Positions 29,501 through 40,019 of a DNA stretch of 64,000 nucleotides are shown in pieces. The position numbers and the translations under genes were made by a program. Every line of letters starts with the position of its first letter. Within the stretch, counting starts at the first letter, position 1. This stretch comes from Oreohelix idahoensis. Taxonomy: Eukaryota > Mollusca > Gastropoda > Stylommatophora > Oreohelicidae. The stretch is taken from assembly GCA_024509875.1 (NCBI GenBank), contig JAMPIV010017780.1:62001-126000 (forward strand). The letters are read 5' to 3'. The notes beneath the pieces were generated by a model. The model saw nothing but the letters and a program-made list of their open reading frames with translations, ran no database searches and had not been told where the DNA came from.

Positions 29501-31249
29501 TGGAATGTTACCTAGTATCACGTCACTTACAGGGTTCTCCAAGCCACACACGAGTACAGTCCCTGAATAAAAAGGTGTGTCGATCTCCGCCTTTGCCATG
29601 GGAAACCATTCAATGTTACCTCCAAAAGTAACGCATTTCAGTGACTTTCCTGTAAATGATGATTTATCCAGCAACGATTTCCGTATCCCGACAATCGTAC
29701 ATCCCGTGTCACGAAGAATGGTGGCTGGTCTGTCACCTATAAAACCTTTGTGTAATGTAAGGCGACCAATAAAATCGCAGACAGACATCGCTGGTAAAAT
29801 ATGCCCACACAAAAGTCTAGTTTTAGCACCTGGCTCATAAAGTGTATTACACTCAGTGCAATTGTTATCTTTGCTTGAGCGTACAATGCATGCATTAGCC
29901 TGTTCAACATGGCTATCGTGACCACAAAGTTGGGTACAGACGTTAGCATGGTCTGCTTTCCCTTTTGCCAGTTTACAATCATTTTTGTGATCAGGTTTGT
30001 GATTGCATTGTTTACCGTGCTTATTGTTTACTTCACTTAAATGACACCTACCATTTCCATTGGAGCGTTCACCTGAAGTTCTTCTATAGTCTCTGTGATG
30101 TATATCATCACTGCTATTACCGTAGTGTTGTCCACGACCTCGGTTAGAGTAATTAGAATATCTATACCCACCGAAGTGAGATGGTGACTGACGACGAGGA
30201 AAATTGTACCGTCCTCGAAAGGAAGATCGATAATCACTCCTATATCTGCCCTCTGTACTCCTTGGGCGAGAACGGTGGTCACCTACTCCTCCGTCGTGGT
30301 ACGAAACACATACAGGTAATGCATTATCAAAGGAAACCTTACGAATTTCCTTGTTTGGATGTGCAGACATGTAGTTTCTCCCCAATTCTTGACATTCATT
30401 GATAGATTTTGGCTTTCTCTCCTGCAAAAAACTAACAAAATCTGCGCCACAGGTAGATAAAACTTTATCCCTGAGCATTAGGTCAAATAATTCATCAAAA
30501 GATTTATTGATACCCGATAAATCTATCCAGCGACCCAAGTACAATTTAATAGAAGAGATGAACTCTCCAAAATCTGCATTCTTGGACGGAACTGCAGAGT
30601 GAAATCTGGATCGAAAACCCTCCTCAGTGAGCTGAAATTTTGCCATCAATGTATTGGCAACAATATCAAAATCAGATCTACTTGTTTCATCAATTGACAT
30701 GAAACAACGCATTGCTTCTCCTGTGAGGTAGTCTGAAAAGATAATCGGCCACCTATCTTTTGGGATCTTCAAATCTATAGCCCTCATTTTAAATCTCATA
30801 ATAAATGAGTCCATGCAGTCCCGTTTATCATCAAAATTTGGTAATTTAATTTTTGGATAATTAAAATTACTACCCTGAGAACCTTGTGGATTAGCACCAG
30901 TATGTTGGGCATTAATCTTTGCAATCTCAATTTGTTTTTCTTTATCAGCCTGTAATTTCAATGACTGAAGTTCCATAGCATTTCTGTGTGCCCGATCGAA
31001 CTGAAGAAGTTCCAACCTACGTAGTTCCATTTTCTGCCGTTCTAGTTCTCTAGATGCTTCTTGTTGAGCTAATTTCTTCTCTTCAAGTTCTCTTGCTTGA
31101 TCAAGCTCCTGCTTCTTTAAATCTCGTTGCTCCTTCCGTTCCATACGTTCCAAATAATCATGATAATATTTGTCAGCATATGATTCCAACTCAAGTCCAG
31201 ATTTGCCTAAACGCAAACCCATCTCAATAAATTCTGATAATGATGACAT
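26552..31249 (-). CDS. E2 gag-pol polyprotein (gag-PR-IN-RT-RNase H)
   Basis: 1565 residues, ATG at 31249-31247, no interruption. N-terminal helix (MSSLSEFIEMGLRLGKSG); E/R/K/Q coiled coil (about 28-116); SCAN-like capsid segment (about 215-300); R/G/Y/S-rich basic region; CTECNTLYEP...CGH module just before the protease; DTG protease (D514); HHCC zinc domain; integrase D781, D841, E877 (DD35E); GPY/F-like module (WQGPYKVVKR); RT with YIDD (D1297-D1298); RNase H with intact TDAS (D1446). There is no CCHC knuckle; RNA binding may rest on the basic tract and the CxxC-CGH module (inference). Starting methionine and first residues are conserved with E3 and E4, supporting this start. Confidence 0.94.
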   Translation of the reverse strand: MSSLSEFIEMGLRLGKSGLELESYADKYYHDYLERMERKEQRDLKKQELDQARELEEKKLAQQEASRELERQKMELRRLELLQFDRAHRNAMELQSLKLQADKEKQIEIAKINAQHTGANPQGSQGSNFNYPKIKLPNFDDKRDCMDSFIMRFKMRAIDLKIPKDRWPIIFSDYLTGEAMRCFMSIDETSRSDFDIVANTLMAKFQLTEEGFRSRFHSAVPSKNADFGEFISSIKLYLGRWIDLSGINKSFDELFDLMLRDKVLSTCGADFVSFLQERKPKSINECQELGRNYMSAHPNKEIRKVSFDNALPVCVSYHDGGVGDHRSRPRSTEGRYRSDYRSSFRGRYNFPRRQSPSHFGGYRYSNYSNRGRGQHYGNSSDDIHHRDYRRTSGERSNGNGRCHLSEVNNKHGKQCNHKPDHKNDCKLAKGKADHANVCTQLCGHDSHVEQANACIVRSSKDNNCTECNTLYEPGAKTRLLCGHILPAMSVCDFIGRLTLHKGFIGDRPATILRDTGCTIVGIRKSLLDKSSFTGKSLKCVTFGGNIEWFPMAKAEIDTPFYSGTVLVCGLENPVSDVILGNIPGVKDCSPEEIAEWVSKHPLMANAVTTRAQHEASILTDTSPSVMEETPLRNAQNISPIIFTQKQNEDESLKKLFTLAETKQIKITKRSSYWFEFRNKVLIRCFKKGDDHVKKQIVVPKSFRPLVLNTGHDVPMSGHLGRNRTLFRITTNFYWPGINTDVKRYCRSCHTCQKVARRGKNQTAPLQVTDVPVRAFKKLAIDIIGPLSVMSDRGFQYILTCIDLCTRWPEAIPLKNISTISVAEALNLIFTRIGFPEEILSDRGTQFKSELMSAIESLYSIKHSFTSPYRPSANGVCERFNGSLKLMLGKVTDAHPRDWDKILPSVLFAYREIPQESTGFSPFELVYGANPRGPLYLLKDLILGTSQDDATRSSYEFVVDLRQRLVDACQIASQSIQTATQRSRLLHNQSRTLRSFIPGDEVLLLLPIKENKLLISWQGPYKVVKRITDVDYSIEIKGKIKTYHLNMLKLYTPRPSELVDVLDEVHRSSCAVVQSEDTTSDIPLEFTLPSISAHETWQDVSISSSLSHSEQTQIRDVLRSFSDVFSEHPGHTDLISHEIVITDSTPIKIRPYPIPIHYRDKVDKEISDMLKMGIISHSSSSYSSPMVLVKKPDGSLRICIDFRKLNQVTVTDAEPIPILEDLLPQLANATFFTKLDLAKGYWQIPLSENSRHLTAFSTPRGLLEWNYMCFGLVNAPATFVRMMRRLVGDRPDIITYIDDICLFHNTWEEHIVGFISLLEQLRKHHLTVRPSKVQIGFQEISFLGHKIGNHRLYPSDSLVNKILNIQIPKNKKEVRSLLGLINYYHKFIPDFSSISGPLSDLTRKGAPLKLLWSKTCQLALDKIKILFANHPILILPDIHEPFYIRTDASQMGIGGSLMQLVNDVLHPCFFVSRKLSAAEKKYSAGERELLALVWTISKLSRYLLGRKFYVEVDHHPLTSLKPKAFKNSRIYRWFLLLQQFSFEIKHIRGEDNWLTDLLSRFATHQD

Positions 31250-32567
31250 TGTGTGTTCTAATTCGTATCACCAAGTGTCAAAACTCCTCTTAATCTCAAT
31301 TAATTAATTACAATAAATTATGTTGTTGACTGAATTTATACCTTATGAAGGAATGAACATACCAAGAATGAGAGACGAGCACAGTGAAAAAGAGTGGCAC
31401 AGGTCAATGATGATGATAATAAAGTAAAATGTCGAATTACAGCACATTACTCGACAAATATAAAGGAAATAAAAGAAACAAATACATGTTGACAAGCAAC
31501 TACAAATTTGAATAATTACTTATAAAATAAACAAGACAGAGAATCACGAACAAAAACAGCAAATCGTCAAATTTCACAATGAGACAAGAGTGATAGAAAA
31601 CAGCTGTACAGACACGTGACCCAATTACGTAAATTAATGAATGAAAATATATAACGTAGACTTGACGGAACAATCTAAACAAATACTGATGTCAGTTATC
31701 CAGTCAAAGACTAAAATTCCACTGTTATTTTCTTTGAATGGACAACCAACAAACAATAACCTAACAGGACATCGTCATTTGCAAAATTTCCGAAGAAAAT
31801 TTACAAATAGCGAGCATTTACTTTATACAAATAGACATGCAGATGAAATAACAAGTAGGACTAGATGTTAACTAGCAAACGTCTCCGAAATGGTCAAATA
31901 CTGTCATGCATTAGACAATTCATAACTCTACTTATCTTTCTTGTATCTCAGAACCTCTCCAGATACGGAATCAGTGTGTTTGTGCCACACCTCGACTTCA
32001 GGAATTCCTAAATGGAGAAAACCATCTCTTGACTACCATTTCAGCGAACGTTCGTTTGCAAGTTTTCCGGCTTTGATGACGTCATTGAGTAAAATTTGCC
32101 AGATTGTCCTTTATCGTTCAACATCGAAATTTGCGTGCTTTGCCAGTATTTAAAATCTTGAATGTAGAGTTGTAAAGGTCGAACCGAATTAATTTGATGT
32201 CGCAGTGTTGAATCTTGACAGTCCTCAAGGTCAGGTCAACGATTTTTGATACCTCTACAAGGAGCAACCGTTACATGTCATCCTCCATTGTGAAGTTTAG
32301 TGAATGTATAGTTTTTATTAACACTTTATACTCGTATAGTTTTTCAAATGACAAAAGTCCTGCATAAAAGTTCAGTGCAGCAGTCCAGCTTCAGTTGGTT
32401 TCAGATTCGTAATATGAAGACAACTCGTTTCTTGATGTCCCAAGTAAACCAACCTGCCAGTTATCGGACGGCTTCCAATTCTTTGACAGGACGTAGCCAG
32501 TTATTTCAATTATCGGACGACAGCTCCCAGTAATTTGACAGGACTTAGCCCCCAGTTATTCCTCACC
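31250..32567 (-). other. E2 untranslated leader
   Basis: About 1.3 kb between gag start and 5' LTR, with no coding frame I can support. The part nearest the LTR (32440-32557) contains repeated PBS-like strings, described separately. Confidence 0.7.
32537..32554 (-). promoter_or_regulatory. Candidate E2 primer-binding site, tRNA-Pro-like
   Basis: In element sense TGGGGGCTAAGTCCTGTC begins about 13 bases inside the LTR edge. The first eight bases match the tRNA-Pro PBS used by E1, and the rest diverges. The offset is unusual, so this is tentative. Confidence 0.4.
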
Positions 32568-33654
32568 TGTTAAGGGATGTAGGAATTGCCCGAATTCTTT
32601 TGTTGTCTAGGATCTATTTGTATTATTGAAGAAGTGAGAATTCATTCTTCTTGCTTTGGTTTATATTGTTGAATATTCTGGCAACCACCCGTCTTGTATA
32701 CACCTTTCCATATCAACATCTCAAGTACTGCATGAAGTTAATAACGGTGTAAATTAACCTTGAGAGATTGAATAAACTACTGGGCTTGGACGATTTGGCA
32801 ACAGTTTAATAACGAGTAAGTACACACTAACAAGGTCACAATTACGAACATGGCATGTATGCTCCCTCTCTGTTTTACAGTCTTACTTAAATCTGATTCG
32901 ACTTTCTAAACATGTCACTCGACTTCTCCTGTCCACATATCTTGATAATCTTATTTATTAATCACTATTTCCAGCGGGGTATTTAGCGTCCCATTCAAAA
33001 GTTCATTATAATTTTCCCATCAACATTGGGGGAATTTAAGCGTCCCAGTATCTCCATTATCCTCCAATCAAATCCACATTAATCCATAAGTTTCGGGGTA
33101 TGTCGCTTCCCGGTATAACAATTCTACTAATTATATTCCTATATCTTCAGGGAATGATACCTCCCGGAATAACAACTGTTCAATTATATTTCCAACAACA
33201 TCGGGGAATTTGAGCATCCCGGTATCTTTAATATTCATACATCATAATTTCCCCTCCATAAACTTCGGGGAATGAGACCTCCCGGTATAACACTGTTCAT
33301 ATAATTCTAGTTCAACGCACTTCTATATCTTAGGAGTTATAGTCCCGTATCGAATTTAATCATAATCCTGGCATTTTCTCATGCCTTTCATTTAAGCCTA
33401 TAGCTTACCCTTTTATCCTCAGAACTATTTGTTGAATACACAAATATACTGGCTGATACACAAGCCATTTTTGACACACATCTTGACGCTCTGACGTCAC
33501 ATCCATCTGTCTACATCATACCTCGATACTTATCTCACAGCGAAGGCTTTCATGTATTTCTTGCGTTCAGTTGAGGTACGACATGGTGTGACAAAACCCT
33601 GGCACTAATAATAAGTCGCCCTGATAAAAATCGCACCATGAAGCAGCCTCAACA
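32568..33654 (-). repeat. E2 5' LTR (right copy, 1087 bp)
   Basis: Near-identical to 25175-26261 at a constant offset of 7393 bases, including the hairpin array. Confidence 0.92.
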
Positions 33655-33659
33655 GGGAC
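33655..33659. repeat. E2 target-site duplication, right (GGGAC)
   Basis: Second GGGAC; the E4 integrase frame resumes at it. Confidence 0.93.
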
Positions 33660-35831
33660 GTCAATTCATTTCTAAGGAAATGGCCAAGATCACTAAATTG
33701 TTGGGCATTTCCCTATCGTTCCCCAGCCCTTATCATCCCCAGTTAAATGGGGTGTGTGAACGTTTTAATGGCGCATTGAAGGATATGTTGGCCAAGGTCA
33801 CTGCTGATTTTCCCCAAGAATGGGATAAGTTCCTTCCAGCAGTATTATTTGTCTATAGAGAAGCGCCTCAGGAGAGCACCGGGTTCTCCCCATTTGAACT
33901 ATTGTACGGGGCGAATCCGAGGGGCACAATGCACATTCTGAAAGATATACTGGTTAGTGGTGTTCTGATGGGTCCTCCGTTTCCAGTTACGAATACTTCA
34001 TAAACCTGCGGGACCGTATTGTCAAAGCGTGTGCCATGGCACGTCATAATTTATCCGTGGCGGGGGCACGGTACCGGCGGTACGCTAACCGTGGATCTAA
34101 ACTACTGTTCTTGGTTCCCGGTGAAGAGGTTTGGCTTCTTCTTCCATCAAAGGAAGACCGTTTGAGCATTATATGACAGGGACCGTTTAAGGTGCTTAAG
34201 AGGGTAACGGATGTTGATTATTTTATCCAGGTTCGGAACAAGGAGAAGGTATTCCATATTAATATGTTAAAACCTTATATAGAACGGTCAGAATCTCTAA
34301 AAGGGGTGGACACTAGGGTGTCTGGGGAGACCTCGACGGTGGCATGTTCAGTGGTCATTAATGAATTGGGTGACATAGGAGATGATATTAATCTCCAGCT
34401 GTCTCTCGTTCCCCTTGCTCCTTCTGAGTCTTGGGAGAATGTGCAGATATGTAACAACCTAACGATAACACAGAAATCTGAGGCACGATCGGTCATTGGA
34501 GAGTTTAAGGATGCTCTCACTGATTTGCCAGGACGTACCGATTTGATCTGCCACAATATCATCCTGACGGACGACCAGCCGATCAGGGTAAAGCCGTATC
34601 CGCAGCCATTACATCTCAAGTCGGCGATTGAAAAAGAACTAGATGACATGATACGGTTGGGGATCATTTCTCCATCGGAGTCTGCGTACTCCGTCCCTAT
34701 GGTCGTGGTACGAAAGAAAGAAATGGGTCCTTGCGTGTTTGCATCGACTTCCGTAAATTAAATAGTGTCACTGTGATTGACGCTGAGCCAATACCGAACC
34801 AAGAGGACCTCCTTACTCAACTTTCCCATGCCAGATTTTTTAGTAAACTGGATTTATCTAAGGGATACTGGCAGGTTCCTCTTGCCAAGTCGGCTAAACC
34901 TTTGACGGAATTTTCTACCCCAAAGGGTTTATTTCAGTTTAATTTTATGTGTTTCGGGCTAGTTAATGCACCCGCAACTTTCGTCAGAATGATGAGGAAG
35001 TTACTAGGTCATCGTACAGATGTGATTACGTACATCGATGACATCTGCCTGTTCCATGAAACATGGGAACAACATATATCGGGGTTGTCTTCCCTGTTGC
35101 ATTGTTTACGTAAGCATGGTTTAACGGCACGTCCTAGTAAGACTTGTATCGGTTTCGGGGAGTTGAATTTTTTGGGGTTTATAGTAGGTAATAATCTATT
35201 AAAACCCGAGATTGGCACGGTTACAAAAAATTTAGAACTACAAGCACCTAGGACTAAGAAGCAGGTCAGAAACCTGATGGGACTTGTCAATTGTTATCGC
35301 AAATTCATCCCTCAATTTTCTACAATTTCTGATGCTTAAACCTCTCTTACTAGTAAAGGGATGCCTAATAGGGTTGTATGGTCGCCAGAATGTGAGAAAG
35401 CGTTATCAAAAATCAAGGTGTTGTTTTCCAGACGACCAATCCTTCTTTTGCCTGATTTGAGCAAACCCTTTATACTGCAGACCGACGCGTCATCTGTGGG
35501 CATTGGCGCATGTCTTATGCAAGACCACGATTGTACGCTACATCATGTGATGTATGTTAGTCGGAAACTGTTACCGCCGGAGACCAGGTACTCAACAATC
35601 GAAAGGGAATGCCTGGCTATAGTATGGGCAGTGTCAAAACTGTCCCGATACTTGATAGGATCCCAGTTTATACTTCAGATAGATCATCGACCTTTACTGT
35701 TTTTGAAATCTTCGAAGTCGACAAGCTCACAGTTGACTCGTTGGGCCTTATTGCTACAACAGTTCCAGTTCACAATTATCCCATTAGAGGGTAGACTTAA
35801 TGTCGTGGCAGATGCTCTGTCTAGATTGTAA
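33655..35831 (+). pseudogene. E4 gag-pol pseudogene, part 2 (IN C-terminal half, RT, RNase H)
   Basis: Resumes in the integrase core right after the catalytic region hit by E2 (QFISKEMAKI, then CERFNGALKD with the catalytic E). Stop at 34001-34003 with frameshift; integrase C-terminal module with an in-frame stop near 34173; RT start (PIRVKPYPQPLH); frameshift near 34725; RT with YIDD near 35030; stop at 35337-35339; RNase H with TDAS near 35483; end at 35831. Clearly inactive. Sequence is closest to E2 and E3 in style (FVRMMRKLL, FGLVNAPATF). Confidence 0.88.
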
Positions 35832-35997
35832 TTTTTGGGACATGAGTTACATGTGTTCGTAGGCACGACGTATACGTTCACCAGTGTCAATTTTTTATAT
35901 TATTGTCATGTACTGTATTTTTTTTTTTTTTGGGTGTGCAATCTACTACTCTCAGTGAGAAGAAAACTCCGTTTTCTTTTCTGGGGAAGGGGGTAGA
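35832..35997 (+). other. E4 3' untranslated region and polypurine tract
   Basis: Short non-coding stretch with a poly-T run, ending in GGGGAAGGGGGTAGA (35983-35997), the polypurine tract directly before the 3' LTR. Confidence 0.75.
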
Positions 35998-36319
35998 TGT
36001 CACATAATATCTTTTGTTGCGCACATGGTCTTTGATAAATTAAACATATCATTTGGTGCGCACATCAGCTTTAAAAGAAAATGGTGCAAAAGGGTGCAAT
36101 GAGGAGGAGTGGACAGGAAGCCTGACAGAGAAAGATGTCAGTTGGTCGGCTTTAGAAGCTATATTTCATTTTGACCGTGCTCTCTTTATGGTTGCTGGTT
36201 TTTGTACAGCCTTGTTTTATATTCCAATGGTAGTAGGACTTGTTGATCCAGCCATATGGTTATTGCTGACAATTTATTGTTGTTGTTGGTGAATTCGTAT
36301 GTGTGGCATTGTTATTATA
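35998..36319 (+). repeat. E4 3' LTR, truncated
   Basis: Matches 12473-12652 plus 14299-14450 and shows the empty site of the palindromic insertion. Homology ends near 36319, where E5 gag-like sequence begins. Confidence 0.82.
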
Positions 36320-37649
36320 ACCCCCAAGTGAAACCACCTCATAATAACTTCAAAAAGCATGACAAGCCAGACTACAAGACTACTCAGAGATCAGTTTTCC
36401 AGCAATAGAGGCAAGGGAAAAAATGATGTAAGCACTGTAGAACAATCCCCCACAATACCCAGGAGTGCAACCGTAAAAACCCACCTCATTATGCTACCTG
36501 CTTACGTAAAGGTGTCGAAAGGGGAAACGGACCGGAAGAACCTCTGCTGTAACTGAATTTCAAGCGGAGCCCTTACCTGATCAGAATCAGCTTTTTACCA
36601 AGCTAAGTAGAGCTCGATACTTTTCGAAGATAGACCTTAGCAAAGGGTACTACCAGATCCCGGTAAAAGCGGAAATTCGACCCATGTTAGCCTTCAGTAC
36701 TTCTGAGGGCCATTACGAGTTTAATGTATTGCCATTTGGGCTAAGCAACGCTCCAAGCGTCTTTACTCGTATGTTGAGGATGTTACTGGGACCTCTGAAC
36801 CACACTAGGATAAGTATATTCATGGACGACATACTTATTTCAACGAACACCTTTGATGAGCACCTGGGCGCAATTTCCGTACTCTTTGAAAGACTTAGAG
36901 AAAGAGGACTTACCGCTCGCCCGACTAAATATCAAATTGCCTGCGAGCTGCAAGAATTCCTGGGACACACCATATCACATGGATGTATGTTCCCAGATGC
37001 ACGTAATATTGAGAAGTTACAGTGTGCCCCACGACCCCAGTCTAAAAAGGATGTCAGGTCATTTGTGTCTCTGTGTGGCTTCTACCAGAGATACATTAAA
37101 GATTTTAATACTCTGAGTGCGCCACTGACCGCATTAACCAAGAATGAGAATCTGGACAAAGTAACATAGACAGCGGAGTGCGAAAATGCATACACGCTGC
37201 TGAAGGAAAAACTCACAGCTAGACAAATTCTGCGACTGCATGACTTAACTCTGAAATTTACGCTGCGAACAGATGCTAGCAATATAGGTATAGGAGCCAC
37301 TCTCCTCCAGCCTGGTGATGGACCTTCCGCAACTCTATTCCCCATAGCATATTCTAGTAGGAAATTGAACTCTGCTGAACAGAACTACTCTACCATAGAA
37401 CGAAAATATCTATTGCTTGTCTGGGCGGTGCAGATGTTTCAACCATATTTATACGGGGAAAAGGTCACAGTGCAGTGTGATAACCAACAGTTGATATTTC
37501 TTGCGGCATTGAAGAACCTTAATGCCCGGCTTATGAGATGGTCACTCCTGTTGCAGCCATATTCGTTTTACATAGAATACATACCTGGGAAGAACAACGT
37601 AGGGGCAGATTTTTTTAGCAGACATCCTTATGCAAACGAGGAGAAATAG
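36320..37649 (+). pseudogene. E5 gag-RT-RNase H remnant
   Basis: A CCHC zinc knuckle (codons for C at 36427 and 36436, H at 36451, C at 36466) is followed by about 80 bases of gag tail. The sequence then jumps to the RT palm near 36561 (EPLPDQNQLFTKL): protease, integrase and the first RT blocks are deleted. RT shows FMDD near 36825; a stop TAG at 37167-37169 interrupts the frame; RNase H follows with an intact TDAS near 37270; the end is at 37649. Many residues match E1. Confidence 0.85.
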
Positions 37650-37737
37650 GAGAGAATATCGACGGAGGGAGGAGAAATGAGAAGCTGTAAAGGTAGAGAA
37701 GGACAGGATCAGAGGAGTTAGACGATACATCAAACTC

Positions 37738-37746
37738 GAGGAGGGG
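37738..37746 (+). promoter_or_regulatory. E5 polypurine tract
   Basis: GAGGAGGGG, identical to that of E1, directly upstream of the TGTGATGACTGG LTR start. Confidence 0.8.
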
Positions 37747-37750
37747 CTTG

Positions 37751-38579
37751 TGTGATGACTGGCCCAATCTTCTCTTCATTTAATTTACCAGACACCAATT
37801 TTTTACATCATCAATGCATGATCGAAAAGCCGGTAAACATACGCCGAAAATTTCTCTCGTTGGTAAATATTCCCCTAGCGTTTAGTACTATTTTTAGATT
37901 AACGACGTCATTCTAAACCTAACCTCAGTGGCCTGAAACTGGTTTTGAATTAGGGCAGACTGGTTAGACTTAGATAGAACCAGTTAACCCCACTCTAGGG
38001 AACCCCTCATGTGAATTTTAACGGTATTGATTGGAGCGTCTATCGGATGCCAAGGTCACATAAGGCACGCTTCAGGTCACGTGCCCAAGCGGAAATAACA
38101 CGCTAAAGGTTGGCGCCCAACGAGGCAACTTTGATGCATCTAGGCAGGCGAGGGGGCCAGACCAAATCTAAGACCGCTGCGAATTCATGAGTTAAAGCAC
38201 TGTGAAGCCACGTGTCTACATTGCTGATTAGAGTCCAATCTCTGAGTAGTCTATGGGGGAGCCTTGCACCACAGTCCAATCTCAGAGAAGAATACGGAGT
38301 CGAGCACAGTGAAGGCAGATCCAAACCATTCGAGACCTACCCGATGCAACGTCATAAGGAGACAGGACAACCAACCACGCTTCACTATCAGCCAGAGGCT
38401 GAAAAGTTAAGTTCCTGTTTCAAAGGTAACTCATCATATCAATGTTTTAGCACGAGCCAGTAGATGAGGAAAATACTTGAATTGTGAGACTATATCACAT
38501 GCAGCATACACACAATTTCCATCGACAACACCATCATTCACCATCCATTCATTTTAATTGTAATAAACCAATTGGGTGT
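37751..38579 (+). repeat. E5 3' LTR, part before E3
   Basis: Starts TGTGATGACT after the polypurine tract, like the TGTGATAAAC of E1. It has an AATAAA-type string near 38562 and is interrupted by E3 at 38580. Its continuation after E3 was not recognised. Confidence 0.65.
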
Positions 38580-40019
38580 TGTTACCGTCATTTTTGTTGG
38601 CCCCAGAAGATGTAAATCTATTTAATATTTTTGATGGTCGAAGGTACAGAAATTTTTGATGGTCGAAGGTACAGAACTGAATGTTAACTCCCTGACACAG
38701 GTTGATTAGGGGTTACCTTCCCTGAGTTCATTCTTTCTTAATACGGGATAGTTATTTGTTCTCAAATCTGTTCTGTCTATGCATGCGCTAGCTTTTAGCG
38801 CGAACTGAGCAGACTTCCGTCTGGAGTGATGAGCTGGCTTCTGCCGGACAAAGATGTCCGTAGTGTCTTCTCTGCATTATCTGGGGAAAAGATAGTCTTG
38901 TCATATTAGTGATTTACCCAGAGTTATTCAATTCGTCTGGAATGACGACAGGTGTTATTTGTGTATTGTTTGGAATTCTGTCCAAGGTAAAATTACTTTA
39001 TAATTACGCAAAGCTTGCAGAACATTTAGTATGAACATGTGAGTAGCGCTCACAGATCTTGTGATCCAGAGTCCATTATGTGTGCTTGACGTAGCCAGTT
39101 AGGTCTAACGTTGAAGTTTTTTTTTATAGAAGCACAATAACCATATATTGTTATGAAACCCGCAGGATGGCGGTACGTTTCAGCATGAAGGATAATACAT
39201 GCTTATGGAAAAGGTACAGTTGTTTATCAACCATTATAAGGCCCGCCATTACGGCCTATAATTTTGAGCAGAAGAAGAGGTACCTGAAAGGTGAAGCCAG
39301 ATGAAGTCTTGATTTTTTTATTATCAAGTTCACAGACTTCCATATTAAGCAACTATATTTGTTTAAGGACTACCTGACGCGTTCAGTCAGGGGCCCTGAG
39401 TTATAATAGGAAAAGAATGGGTTATCAAGCCAGCGTTATTAGCATCATACTTATGAGCTATACAGAACTGATGATGTTCGATGCTATTAATGATTACCAC
39501 CTATGAACAGTTGTTAAAGGACAGACCATTGTCGATAACGTCCTTACAGATGAGTGGTTCAAGCCTTATTTACCAGATGTTTTGACAGTCATATCCAATA
39601 TACATGATGTGTCTTGATTCTCGTCCATTTGACTGTACCTGTTGATGTCACTGTGTCACGTAAATAAATGGTTGAAAGTTCCAGCAGTCTTCTACAATTA
39701 CTGACTACTGCATGTGAGTGAGTGGGTGCCTTGTTTACATTTCAAAGATCCTATACGTATTCGTGTCTCTACACACCCACCTCACTTGTCAACCATACAA
39801 TCTTCGAGTACCTTACATACAAGAAATGTCTGATGTTCGAATGTCAACATGACACCCTTTCAGCGCCTCAACGCCTGGTGGGCTATTCATGCATAACAAA
39901 GCTGCTTGGCCCAGGTCGGACGGACTACAACAGTACACAGCAAGGAGATTGTTACGTTTCTACTGGTCATAAACAAACCCCACTTTAACATTTGTGCTTG
40001 TAACAATTGGACATTAACA
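38580..40019 (+). repeat. E3 5' LTR (about 1.44 kb)
   Basis: Aligns with 46801-48201. Near its start a 28-bp unit ending GATGGTCGAAGGTACAGAA is duplicated. The 3' end at ...ATTAACA is my best estimate. Confidence 0.78.

Larger units (their letters stand above)
25175..33654 (-). mobile_element. E2: complete Gmr1-like LTR retrotransposon, reverse strand
   Basis: Two 1087-bp LTRs of identical length, differing at roughly ten positions by eye, a 5-bp TSD and one intact gag-pol ORF. It lies antisense inside E4. The pol order PR-IN-RT-RNase H again marks the Gmr1-like group. Apparently young and coding-competent. Confidence 0.93.
12473..36319 (+). mobile_element. E4: old, broken Gmr1-like LTR element carrying nested insertions
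   Basis: The 5' LTR start (TGTCACATAATATC, 12473) matches the 3' LTR start at 35998. Between them lie a gag-pol pseudogene in two blocks (22568-25174 and 33655-35831) and three nested insertions: a SINE-like palindrome, an Ingi-like LINE and E2. The 3' LTR is cut off near 36319 by E5 sequence, so no TSD can be checked. Stops and frameshifts make this the oldest LTR element here. Confidence 0.85.
36320..38579 (+). mobile_element. E5: truncated, internally deleted Gmr1-like element (E1-related)
   Basis: Holds the end of gag, a large internal deletion, then RT-RNase H, a polypurine tract and the start of a 3' LTR that E3 interrupts at 38580. The 5' LTR and most of gag are gone. The CCHC knuckle and pol residues resemble E1 much more than E2-E4. 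Confidence 0.82.

Noticed and set aside
38108..38128. TTGGCGCCCAACGAGGC, resembling a tRNA-Lys primer-binding site, as the start of another LTR element
   Set aside because: It lies inside sequence that follows the E5 polypurine tract and reads as its 3' LTR; E1's LTR has similar TTGGACGCCC strings at a comparable place. No LTR pair around it was found.
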